Source: Streptomyces sp. NBC_01294 (GTDB lineage: Bacteria; Actinomycetota; Actinomycetes; Streptomycetales; Streptomycetaceae). Taken from it: a stretch of 64,000 bases of DNA. The notes beneath the pieces are model-generated. The model was not told the origin of the DNA, ran no database searches, and worked only from the letters and a program-made list of their open reading frames with translations. This document shows, piece after piece, positions 32,558-40,085 of this stretch. Made by a program: the position numbers and the translations under genes. How positions within the stretch are numbered: the first letter of the stretch is position 1; every line of letters begins with the position of its first letter. The stretch lies in contig NZ_CP108423.1 in assembly GCF_035917235.1 (NCBI RefSeq), forward strand, positions 3,103,001 to 3,167,000, read 5' to 3'.

Positions 32558-33430
32558 ATGCAGCGCCAGAGAGTCATAATCCGCACGATCGGGGTGGCAA
32601 CCGCCGTCGCGCTCGCCGCGACCGCCTGCGGGCCGCAGAAGACGGAGTCCGCCGGCTCCGCCTCCTCGGCTTCGTCTTCGCCCACGGCGGGCGCCTCCCC
32701 CGAAGCTTCTCCGACCACCGACAACAAGCCCGGCGAGGCCTCGCCGTCGGCCTCTGCCTCCGCTTCGGCCTCGCCGTCGGCCTCCCCTTCGCCCTCGGTG
32801 AAGCAGATCATGGCCAACGGCGACGACACCGATCAGGTGCGCGAGCTCCAGGCCCGCCTGCGGCAGCTCAAGCTGATGTCGGTCGCGCCGACCGGTTTCT
32901 ACGGTTCCAAGACGACCGCCGCGGTCAAGTCCTTCCAGTCGAAGAACGCTCTGAACGCGACCGGTTCGGTCGACGAGGCCACCTGGAAGAAGATCCAGAG
33001 CGCCAGCAAGAAGCCCACCGCCGCCGAGCTGCGCCCGCCGACCGTCAACGAGGTCGACGCCCCGGACCCGCGCTGCATGGAGGGCCGGGTCATGTGCATC
33101 AGCAAGGAGAGCCGCACCCTCGCCTGGATGATCGACGGCAAGGTCATCTCGACGATGGACGTGCGCTTCGGCTCGGAGAACACCCCGACCCGCGAGGGCG
33201 TGTTCAAGGTGGACCGCAAGGAAAAGGACTGGACGTCCACGCTCTACCACACGGCCATGCCGTACTCGATGTTCTTCAGCGGCGGCCAGGCCGTGCACTA
33301 CTCGGCCGACTTCGCGGCCCGCGGCTACAACGGCGCCTCGCACGGCTGCGTGAACGTCCGGGACAAGGGCAAGCTGTCGGCGCTCTTCGGCCAGGTCAAC
33401 GTCGGCGACAAGGTCGTCGTCTACTGGTGA
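32558..33430 (+). CDS. L,D-transpeptidase lipoprotein with peptidoglycan-binding domain
   Basis: The 290-residue protein has a lipoprotein signal (ALAATACG, lipid on Cys24) and a Ser/Ala/Pro linker to about residue 80. A peptidoglycan-binding domain lies at 85-148 (DQVRELQARLRQLKLM, GFYGSKTTAAVKSFQ), and a YkuD catalytic domain at about 172-290 with His262 and Cys264 in SHGCVNVRD. It should form 3-3 crosslinks in the wall from the outer leaflet of the membrane. It differs from the secreted, non-lipidated L,D-transpeptidase at 10398-11108. CCGGGGGA precedes the ATG. Confidence 0.94.
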   Translation: MQRQRVIIRTIGVATAVALAATACGPQKTESAGSASSASSSPTAGASPEASPTTDNKPGEASPSASASASASPSASPSPSVKQIMANGDDTDQVRELQARLRQLKLMSVAPTGFYGSKTTAAVKSFQSKNALNATGSVDEATWKKIQSASKKPTAAELRPPTVNEVDAPDPRCMEGRVMCISKESRTLAWMIDGKVISTMDVRFGSENTPTREGVFKVDRKEKDWTSTLYHTAMPYSMFFSGGQAVHYSADFAARGYNGASHGCVNVRDKGKLSALFGQVNVGDKVVVYW

Positions 33431-33446
33431 TGCCGGGCCGGATGAC

Positions 33447-33469
33447 GTGGGACCGCGATCCGGTCCCAC
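33447..33469 (+). terminator. Hairpin terminator after the L,D-transpeptidase gene
   Basis: Perfect 9-bp arms GTGGGACCG and CGGTCCCAC around a 5-nt loop lie 16 bp past the stop. Confidence 0.7.
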
Positions 33470-33513
33470 GAGGTCGAGGCGAGCACGAGGTCGAGGCGAC
33501 CACGAGGTCGAAG
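33467..33513. repeat. 17-bp direct repeat, three imperfect copies
   Basis: CACGAGGTCGAGGCGAG recurs at 33467, 33484 and 33501; the last copy is shortened and changed at its end. The repeat is non-coding and lies just after the terminator. Confidence 0.75.
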
Positions 33514-33689
33514 TAAAGGGCGCGGGCAGGGCCGGGGGAACGTGCCCCGCCCGCGCCGGTTGCGCAGAGCCCAGGGGTACGGGGGGAACCCCGGCTCATG
33601 CGCGGCCGATGACCAGTCGGCTCGTTATGTACTGCGCCACCGGTTCGAAAAGTGTTACAGCCGGGTGAGCACACCGGCCGGCACGCGGA

Positions 33690-34733
33690 TCAGCGGCCGG
33701 TGCCCGGGGCCGCGGAGACCAGCGGGACCGCCCGTTCCAGGGTCGTGGCCCTGAGCGGCCCGTCCCGCAGCGGGGAGTCGCCGCGCGCGCCGCCGTCGGA
33801 GTTCCCGTCCAGTACCGACTTGCAGTAGTCCGGGATGCGGGTGAGCCCGTCGGCCAGGCGCGAGAGCCGCTCGCGGCGGTCGTCGTCGAGGCGGCCCGTC
33901 CGGTACCCCTCGCAGAGGCTCACGGCCTTGAGGCGGTTCTGCTCCCGCTCGCGCTCGCGGTCCCTGCCGTCGTCGCCGGGCCCGAAGGTGTCCCGGTCCC
34001 GGTCCCCGTCCTTGCCCGCGCCGCTTTGGCCGTCCTGAACGTCCTTGTCCGAGCCGCCGGTCGTCGAGGTGCCCGACGAGGTCCCCGCGTTGCCTCCGGT
34101 CCCGGGGGCCGTTCGCCCGTCCGCGCTCGGCGGCTGGGGCGTGCCGGGGCCGGCCGTCGGACTCGAACCGTCCGGCGGCGGGGAGGACAGCAGCTTCGGG
34201 GTGAGGGTCGGTGCCCCCGTGCCGGTGCCCGGTACCGGGGTCTCGCCGGCGCTGACGGACATCGCCGGTCCGGGTCCCGCGGTGTCGTGCCGGGCCCGCT
34301 CCAGCAGCCCGGCGCCCGCGGCGGCGGCCAGGCCGCCGACGGCGACGCTCGCCAGGGCCGCGGCCAGGCCGAAGCTCACGGTCCGCCCGCGCCGGGGGGC
34401 CACGCGTGCGGGGGCGGTGCGGCTGATTTCCACGAGCCCGACGAGGGGTTCGCCGGATGCGGCGACGCCGGGCCGGGCCACCGCGGGACCCGCGGCGCCG
34501 TGCGCCGCGCGGAAGGCGGCCACCGCCGCGGCCTCGCCTGGCAGTTCCGCGCCCGCGGCCGACGGCTCGGCCGCGGCTCCCAGGGATTCCAGGGTGTCCA
34601 GGGCGGCACGCAGCCGGGCGGCCTGCATGCGGGCACGCGGATCAGCGGCGGGCCCCACAGGTTCCGCCGGTTCACCGCGCAGCAGTCTGTCCGCCGCGGC
34701 TTCGTCCAGCCACCTGTTGCGCTCGTCGGCCAT
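33690..34733 (-). CDS. Membrane-anchored anti-sigma-like protein
   Basis: The ATG at 34733 overlaps the stop of the upstream sigma-factor gene by 1 nt (TGATG), so the two are translationally coupled. The 347-residue product has a cytoplasmic N-terminus with helical sequence (NRWLDEAAADRLLRGEPAEP, ARLRAALDTLESLG), one membrane helix (about 121-146, VSFGLAAALASVAVGGLAA), a long Pro/Gly/Thr/Asp-rich outer region, and a C-terminal segment with two Cys (VSLCEGYRTG, IPDYCKSVL). There is no zinc-binding HxxxCxxC motif, so an anti-sigma role rests on the context and topology. Confidence 0.8.
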   Translation of the reverse strand: MADERNRWLDEAAADRLLRGEPAEPVGPAADPRARMQAARLRAALDTLESLGAAAEPSAAGAELPGEAAAVAAFRAAHGAAGPAVARPGVAASGEPLVGLVEISRTAPARVAPRRGRTVSFGLAAALASVAVGGLAAAAGAGLLERARHDTAGPGPAMSVSAGETPVPGTGTGAPTLTPKLLSSPPPDGSSPTAGPGTPQPPSADGRTAPGTGGNAGTSSGTSTTGGSDKDVQDGQSGAGKDGDRDRDTFGPGDDGRDREREREQNRLKAVSLCEGYRTGRLDDDRRERLSRLADGLTRIPDYCKSVLDGNSDGGARGDSPLRDGPLRATTLERAVPLVSAAPGTGR

Positions 34734-35503
34734 CACATGTCCTTCTGCGTCCGCCAACGTGAATGCGTCACACCGGTTTGTTCTACGAAGCCCCCGCCTC
34801 GGCCACGCTGCGCGGGTACGGCGTCGAGATCCCTCCCGCCCCCGCCGTCCCACTGCCGGCCATCGGCATTATGGCCGACCCGGCCGCCCGGCTCGGAGCC
34901 GGTGCCCTGGTCCGGCCCGAACCCGGCCTCCGCGCCCTCGGCGCCGATCAGCTCGGCCAGCTTCTTCAAGCCGCGGTGCGCGGCGGTCCGTACGGCGCCG
35001 GGCCGCTTGCCGAGGGTCTCGGCCGCGCTCTTGGCGTCCAGCCCGACCACGACCCGCAGGACGACGGCCTCGGCCTGGTCCTGCGGAAGCTGCGCGATGA
35101 GCGCCATGGTCCGTCCGGTGGAAAGGGACTCCATCGCCGCGCCGGCGGTGTCGCACTCGGCGGCCCAGCCGGTCAGCTCGGTGTCGTCGCCTCCGATGGC
35201 CGGGCGGCGGCCGCGCATGCGGATGTGGTCGAGGGCGCGGTTGCGGGCGACGCGGGCGGCCCAGCCGCGGAAGCGGTCGGCGTCTCCGGTGAAGGAGTCG
35301 AGGTCGCGGGCGATCTGCAGCCAGGCTTCCGAGGTCACGTCCTCCGCGTCGCCGTCTCCGACGAGCGTGCGTACGTAACCGAGCAGCCGTGGGTGCACGG
35401 CGCGGTACACAGCACGGAACGCGTTCTCGTCGCCGTCCTGTGCCGCGAGCACCGCGGCGGTCAGCTCCGCGTCGTCCCCCAGCAAAGTCCCCAACCCGTT
35501 CAC
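34733..35503 (-). CDS. ECF-type sigma factor
   Basis: GTG 35503 with AGGA close upstream is preferred; a TTG at 35524 would add seven residues. The 256-residue protein has region 2 (about 25-90: AFRAVYRAVHPRLLGYVRTL, EDVTSEAWLQIARDLDSF, RFRGWAARVARNRALDHIR) and region 4 (about 130-185: IAQLPQDQAEAVVLRVVVGL, RPGAVRTAAHRGLKKLAELI). It then has a Gly-rich tail. It is paired with a coupled membrane protein immediately downstream that probably holds it inactive. The inducing signal is unknown. Confidence 0.92.
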   Translation of the reverse strand: MNGLGTLLGDDAELTAAVLAAQDGDENAFRAVYRAVHPRLLGYVRTLVGDGDAEDVTSEAWLQIARDLDSFTGDADRFRGWAARVARNRALDHIRMRGRRPAIGGDDTELTGWAAECDTAGAAMESLSTGRTMALIAQLPQDQAEAVVLRVVVGLDAKSAAETLGKRPGAVRTAAHRGLKKLAELIGAEGAEAGFGPDQGTGSEPGGRVGHNADGRQWDGGGGRDLDAVPAQRGRGGGFVEQTGVTHSRWRTQKDM

Positions 35504-35824
35504 TGTCCTGTACGTGTGGCGCAAATCAGCACGTTACGGCTTTCAAGCACCTCTCGTCCACGAGTGATACAACGCGCAACCAATCCTGTGCGGAGCGAGG
35601 TGTGACACAAAACGCACTCGGGGCGCTGACAGGGGTACGGGCTTGTCGCACGAGCCCGTGACGGATGGCGGCCGGGGCCTCTCCTGTGGGGGGTGGCGGC
35701 CTCGGTCGCCCTCCCCCTTCCGGGCCACCACCATGCCCGCCCTTCGCGCTCACGTCATCCTTTCGGCTCACTTCCGGGTGAAATCCCCGCATGGGTACGA
35801 CACACCCTGCCCTGCGTCGATAGC
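35504..35824. other. Divergent intergenic region between the sigma factor and OHCU decarboxylase genes
   Basis: This region of about 320 bp has no convincing gene; frames here lack family signatures. It should contain the promoters of both divergent units. An AT-richer segment lies near 35525-35600. I cannot assign individual elements. Confidence 0.5.
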
Positions 35825-36430
35825 GTGGCGGGACACCCGCGCCGCGTCCCGAGGAGCCCCCCGCTGTCCAGCCACCTTCCGGCACAGGCCCGCGGCAGCT
35901 CCGATCCTTCACACGGCTCCGGACTGGCGCGGTTCAACGCCCTGTCCCCCGAAGCCGCCCAGGCCGCCCTGCTGCAGTGCTGCGGCAGCCGGCGCTGGGC
36001 GCACCGGGTGGCCACGCACCGCCCCTACCCGGATCCCGGCACCCTGCTCGCCGCCGCGGACGAGGCCTCGTACGACCTCTCGCAGGCCGACCTGACCGAG
36101 GCGCTGGCCGCCGAGTGCTCGGCGGAACTGGACCACGGGGCACCGTACGCGGCGCTGCTGGCGCTCGACGCGGCCCACGCCGAGTACGAACGGAAGTTCG
36201 GCCACGCCTTCGTCATCTGCCTCGACGGCCACCCGCCGGAGGAACAGGCGGACCAGCTGCTCGGGGCGATCCGGCGGCGGATGGGACACGAGGTCGACGA
36301 GGAGCGCTCGATCTCGGCGGACGAGCTGCGCCGTGTCGCGCAGGCCAGGCTCTGGGATCTGACACGCTGGCTGACCTCCCCGCATGGGCCGTCTGGCGCG
36401 GAAATCGGGCTATTCGCCCCTGTGGGATAG
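35825..36430 (+). CDS. 2-oxo-4-hydroxy-4-carboxy-5-ureidoimidazoline (OHCU) decarboxylase
   Basis: The protein matches the OHCU decarboxylase family, which decarboxylates OHCU to (S)-allantoin in urate breakdown. It shows GLARFNALSPEAAQAALLQC, CGSRRWAHRVATHRPYPDPG, the catalytic-type His in these segments, YERKFGHAFVICLDG and LGAIRRRMGHEVDEER. The only canonical start near the family N-terminus is GTG 35825, which lacks a Shine-Dalgarno. A CTG at 35864 has GAGGAG exactly 7 nt upstream and may be the real start (188 residues). No other urate-pathway gene is nearby, although add is in the window. Confidence 0.85.
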   Translation: MAGHPRRVPRSPPLSSHLPAQARGSSDPSHGSGLARFNALSPEAAQAALLQCCGSRRWAHRVATHRPYPDPGTLLAAADEASYDLSQADLTEALAAECSAELDHGAPYAALLALDAAHAEYERKFGHAFVICLDGHPPEEQADQLLGAIRRRMGHEVDEERSISADELRRVAQARLWDLTRWLTSPHGPSGAEIGLFAPVG

Positions 36431-36582
36431 TCCGTACGTGCCTGTTTGATCACACCGATGGCCCCCGCGCAAGGGAACCGACAAAGCGTCGCTACGATGT
36501 CCGGGGCCGGAGGACCGTACCCGGCCGGGCCCGACCGACAAAGAAGCCGGCTGGCCCCCGCCCCGCTTCCGGAGGGTTTTCC

Positions 36583-36963
36583 GTGCCGGCTGGAACGTTG
36601 TACCGCGGCCGGGAAGGAATGTGGTCCTGGGTGGCTCATCGAGTCACCGGCGTCCTCATCTTCTTCTTCCTGTTCGTACACGTCCTCGACACCGCACTCG
36701 TCCGCGTCTCTCCCGAGGCGTACGACGATGTCGTGGCTACCTACAAGACTCCGATCGTCGCGCTGCTGGAGTACGGCCTCGTCGCCGCCATCCTGTTCCA
36801 CGCGCTCAACGGTCTTCGTGTCATCGCCGTGGACTTCTGGTCCAAGGGCCCCCGCCACCAGAAGACGATGCTCTGGTGGGTCGTGGGCATCTGGATCGTG
36901 CTGATGGTCGGGGCCCTGTACCCCGTACTGGGCCACGCCTACCTTGAACTGTTCGGGAAGTGA
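36583..36963 (+). CDS. sdhC: Succinate dehydrogenase cytochrome b556 subunit
   Basis: GTG 36583, preceded by GGAGGG, gives 126 residues with three membrane helices. SWVAHRVTGVLIFFFLFVHV and FHALNGLRVIAVDF carry the Ser/Arg and His positions used for quinone and haem b contacts in SdhC. It is the first gene of sdhCDAB and anchors complex II to the membrane, passing electrons from succinate to menaquinone. The upstream 150 bp should contain the operon promoter. Confidence 0.95.
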   Translation: MPAGTLYRGREGMWSWVAHRVTGVLIFFFLFVHVLDTALVRVSPEAYDDVVATYKTPIVALLEYGLVAAILFHALNGLRVIAVDFWSKGPRHQKTMLWWVVGIWIVLMVGALYPVLGHAYLELFGK

Positions 36964-36968
36964 CACGC

Positions 36969-37463
36969 ATGTCTTCTGACACTTCTTCCGTCGACATGAC
37001 CAAGGGCGACGGCGGGTCCGTATCGGGTCTGTCGCTCTACGACATCGACAACCCGGCGCCGTACATCGAGGCACCGCGCAAGCGCACGGGCAAAACGCCC
37101 CGCTCGACCCGCGGCAACTTCGAGATGGTCGCGTGGCTCTTCATGCGCCTCTCGGGCATCGTGCTCGTCGTCCTCGTCATCGGCCACCTGCTGATCCAGC
37201 TGGTGCTGGACGGCGGCGTCTCCAAGATCGGCTTCGCCTTCGTGGCCGGCCGCTGGGCGTCCCCGTTCTGGCAGGTCTGGGACCTGCTGATGCTGTGGCT
37301 GGCCATGCTGCACGGCGCCAACGGCCTGCGTACCGTCATCAACGACTACGCGGAGCGTGCCAACACGCGGCTGTGGCTGAAGGGCCTGCTCTACACCGCC
37401 ACGGTGTTCACCATCCTTCTGGGCACGCTGGTGATCTTCACCTTCGACCCGAACATCCGCTAG
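36969..37463 (+). CDS. sdhD: Succinate dehydrogenase hydrophobic membrane anchor subunit
   Basis: The 164-residue protein has a hydrophilic N-terminus of about 55 residues followed by three helices. WLFMRLSGIVLVVLVIGHLL and MLHGANGLRTVINDYA supply the second haem/quinone contact positions. It is 5 bp after sdhC. The longer N-terminus, compared with enterobacterial SdhD, is usual in actinobacteria. Confidence 0.94.
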   Translation: MSSDTSSVDMTKGDGGSVSGLSLYDIDNPAPYIEAPRKRTGKTPRSTRGNFEMVAWLFMRLSGIVLVVLVIGHLLIQLVLDGGVSKIGFAFVAGRWASPFWQVWDLLMLWLAMLHGANGLRTVINDYAERANTRLWLKGLLYTATVFTILLGTLVIFTFDPNIR

Positions 37464-37486
37464 GCAACGGGGCTGAGGCGAAACCA

Positions 37487-39241
37487 ATGAAGATCCACAA
37501 GTACGACACCGTCATCGTCGGCGCGGGCGGCGCGGGCATGCGCGCCGCCATCGAGTCGACGAAGCGCAGCCGCACCGCGGTGCTGACGAAGCTCTACCCC
37601 ACCCGCTCCCACACGGGCGCCGCGCAGGGCGGCATGGCCGCCGCGCTGGCCAACGTGGAAGAGGACAACTGGGAGTGGCACACCTTCGACACGGTCAAGG
37701 GCGGTGACTACCTGGTCGACCAGGACGCCGCCGAGATCCTGGCGAAGGAGGCCATCGACGCGGTCCTCGACCTGGAGAAGATGGGCCTGCCGTTCAACCG
37801 CACGCCGGACGGCACCATCGACCAGCGCCGCTTCGGCGGCCACTCGCGCAACCACGGCGAGGCGCCGGTCCGCCGGTCCTGCTACGCCGCGGACCGCACC
37901 GGTCACATGATCCTCCAGACGCTGTACCAGAACTGCGTCAAGGAGGGCGTGGAGTTCTTCAACGAGTTCTACGTCCTGGACCAGCTCCTGGTCGAGGAGG
38001 ACGGCGTCAAGAAGTCGGCCGGTGTGGTCGCGTACGAGCTCGCCACCGGCGAGATCCACGTGTTCCAGGCGAAGGCCGTCATCTACGCCTCGGGCGGCAC
38101 CGGCAAGTTCTTCAAGGTGACCTCCAACGCGCACACCCTCACGGGTGACGGCCAGGCGGCCTGCTACCGCCGCGGCCTGCCGCTCGAGGACATGGAGTTC
38201 TTCCAGTTCCACCCGACGGGCATCTGGCGCATGGGCATCCTGCTGACGGAGGGCGCCCGCGGTGAGGGCGGCATCCTCCGCAACAAGGACGGCGAGCGCT
38301 TCATGGAGAAGTACGCGCCGGTCATGAAGGACCTCGCGTCCCGTGACGTCGTCTCGCGCTCCATCTACACCGAGATCCGTGAGGGCCGCGGCTGCGGTCC
38401 CGCCGGTGACCACGTGTACCTGGACCTGACGCACCTCCCGCCGGAGCAGCTCGACGCCAAGCTCCCGGACATCACCGAGTTCGCGCGTACGTACCTGGGC
38501 ATCGAGCCCTACACGGACCCGATCCCGATCCAGCCCACCGCGCACTACGCCATGGGCGGCATCCCGACCAACGTCGAGGGTGAGGTCCTCAGCGACAACA
38601 CCACCGTCGTCCCGGGCCTGTACGCGGCCGGCGAGGTCGCGTGCGTGTCGGTGCACGGCGCGAACCGCCTGGGCACCAACTCTCTGCTGGACATCAACGT
38701 CTTCGGCAAGCGCTCCGGTATCGCCGCGGCCAGGTACTCGCAGGAGAACGACTACGTCGAACTCCCGGAGAACCCGGCGCAGCAGGTCATCGACCTCGTC
38801 GAGCACCTGCGCAACTCCACGGGCAACGAGCGGGTCGCCGAGCTGCGTCTGGAGCTCCAGGAGACGATGGACGCGTGCGTGATGGTGTTCCGTACGGAGC
38901 AGACCATCAAGACCGCGGTCGAGAAGATCGCGGAGCTGCGCGAGCGCTACAAGAACGTGTCCGTCCAGGACAAGGGCAAGCGCTTCAACACGGACCTGCT
39001 GGAGGCCATCGAGCTGGGCAACCTGCTCGATCTGGCCGAGGTCATGGCCGTGTCCGCGCTGGCGCGCAAGGAGTCCCGCGGCGGTCACTACCGCGAGGAC
39101 TACCCGAACCGCGACGACGTCAACTTCATGCGCCACACCATGGCGTACCGCGAGGTGGACGCCGACGGCAAGGACTCCGTCCGGCTGGACTACAAGCCTG
39201 TCGTCGTCACCCGCTACCAGCCGATGGAGCGTAAGTACTGA
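37487..39241 (+). CDS. sdhA: Succinate dehydrogenase flavoprotein subunit
   Basis: The 584-residue subunit oxidises succinate to fumarate. It has the Rossmann FAD motif TVIVGAGGAGMRAAIE, the covalent-FAD region TRSHTGAAQGGM (His42), GGHSRNHGEAPVRRS, the dicarboxylate-binding QFHPTGIW and LTEGARGEGG, the catalytic Arg region HYAMGGIPTN, and VHGANRLGTNSLLD. Its length and motifs are those of type A/B bacterial SdhA. It follows sdhD by 23 bp and overlaps sdhB by 1 nt. Confidence 0.98.
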   Translation: MKIHKYDTVIVGAGGAGMRAAIESTKRSRTAVLTKLYPTRSHTGAAQGGMAAALANVEEDNWEWHTFDTVKGGDYLVDQDAAEILAKEAIDAVLDLEKMGLPFNRTPDGTIDQRRFGGHSRNHGEAPVRRSCYAADRTGHMILQTLYQNCVKEGVEFFNEFYVLDQLLVEEDGVKKSAGVVAYELATGEIHVFQAKAVIYASGGTGKFFKVTSNAHTLTGDGQAACYRRGLPLEDMEFFQFHPTGIWRMGILLTEGARGEGGILRNKDGERFMEKYAPVMKDLASRDVVSRSIYTEIREGRGCGPAGDHVYLDLTHLPPEQLDAKLPDITEFARTYLGIEPYTDPIPIQPTAHYAMGGIPTNVEGEVLSDNTTVVPGLYAAGEVACVSVHGANRLGTNSLLDINVFGKRSGIAAARYSQENDYVELPENPAQQVIDLVEHLRNSTGNERVAELRLELQETMDACVMVFRTEQTIKTAVEKIAELRERYKNVSVQDKGKRFNTDLLEAIELGNLLDLAEVMAVSALARKESRGGHYREDYPNRDDVNFMRHTMAYREVDADGKDSVRLDYKPVVVTRYQPMERKY

Positions 39242-40008
39242 TGGGCACCCCGACCCTGTCCAAGACGGACACGATGGAAGCGGCAGCCGCCGCCTCGCCG
39301 TTCATCACGGTCACCTTCCGGATCCGCCGCTTCAACCCGGAGATCTCGGAGGAGTCGACCTGGCAGGACTTCCAGGTCGAGATCGACCCGAAGGAGCGCG
39401 TGCTCGACGGTCTCCACAAGATCAAGTGGGACCTCGACGGCACGCTGACCTTCCGTCGCTCGTGCGCGCACGGCATCTGCGGCTCCGACGCGATGCGGAT
39501 CAACGGCAAGAACAGGCTCGCCTGCAAGACGCTGATCAAGGACATCAACCCGGAGAAGCCGATCACCGTCGAGGCCATCAAGGGCCTCACGGTGATGAAG
39601 GACCTTGTCGTCGACATGGAGCCCTTCTTCCAGGCGTTCCGTGACGTCATGCCGTTCCTGGTCACCAAGGGCAACGAGCCGACGCGCGAGCGCCTGCAGT
39701 CCGCCGAGGACCGCGAGCGCTTCGACGACACCACCAAGTGCATCCTGTGCGCCGCGTGCACGTCCTCGTGCCCGGTGTTCTGGAACGACGGCCAGTACTT
39801 CGGCCCGGCGGCGATCGTCAACGCGCACCGCTTCATCTTCGACTCGCGTGACGAGGCCGGCGAGCAGCGGCTGGAGATCCTGAACGACAAGGACGGCGTG
39901 TGGCGCTGCCGCACGACCTTCAACTGCACCGACGCGTGCCCGCGTGGCATCGAGGTCACGAAGGCGATCCAGGAAGTCAAGCGTGCGCTGATCACGCGCC
40001 GCTTCTGA
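39241..40008 (+). CDS. sdhB: Succinate dehydrogenase iron-sulfur subunit
   Basis: The 255-residue subunit carries the three clusters between FAD and quinone. Its cluster-binding sequences are SCAHGICGSDAM plus a later Cys for [2Fe-2S], CILCAACTSSCPVF for [4Fe-4S], and NCTDACPRGIEV for [3Fe-4S]. An N-terminal extension of about 18 residues precedes the ferredoxin domain. The ATG overlaps the sdhA stop (TGATG). Confidence 0.98.
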   Translation: MGTPTLSKTDTMEAAAAASPFITVTFRIRRFNPEISEESTWQDFQVEIDPKERVLDGLHKIKWDLDGTLTFRRSCAHGICGSDAMRINGKNRLACKTLIKDINPEKPITVEAIKGLTVMKDLVVDMEPFFQAFRDVMPFLVTKGNEPTRERLQSAEDRERFDDTTKCILCAACTSSCPVFWNDGQYFGPAAIVNAHRFIFDSRDEAGEQRLEILNDKDGVWRCRTTFNCTDACPRGIEVTKAIQEVKRALITRRF

Positions 40009-40029
40009 CCTTCTGGTCCGTGTCTGTAC

Positions 40030-40068
40030 GAGGGCCCCGTCCCCGGTTCGTCCGGGGGCGGGGCCCTC
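40030..40068 (+). terminator. Strong hairpin terminator after sdhB
   Basis: Seventeen-bp arms (starting GAGGGCCCCG and ending CGGGGCCCTC) pair with one G-U around a 5-nt loop, 21 bp past the sdhB stop. It also faces the convergent DUF4132 gene and can act both ways. Confidence 0.9.
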
Positions 40069-40085
40069 GTCGTTCCCTCACGGCG

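Noticed and set aside
32178..32558. A 126-codon minus-strand frame in the divergent intergenic region
   Set aside because: It has mixed composition, no recognised motif and no ribosome binding site, and it crosses the transpeptidase start. It is more likely chance.
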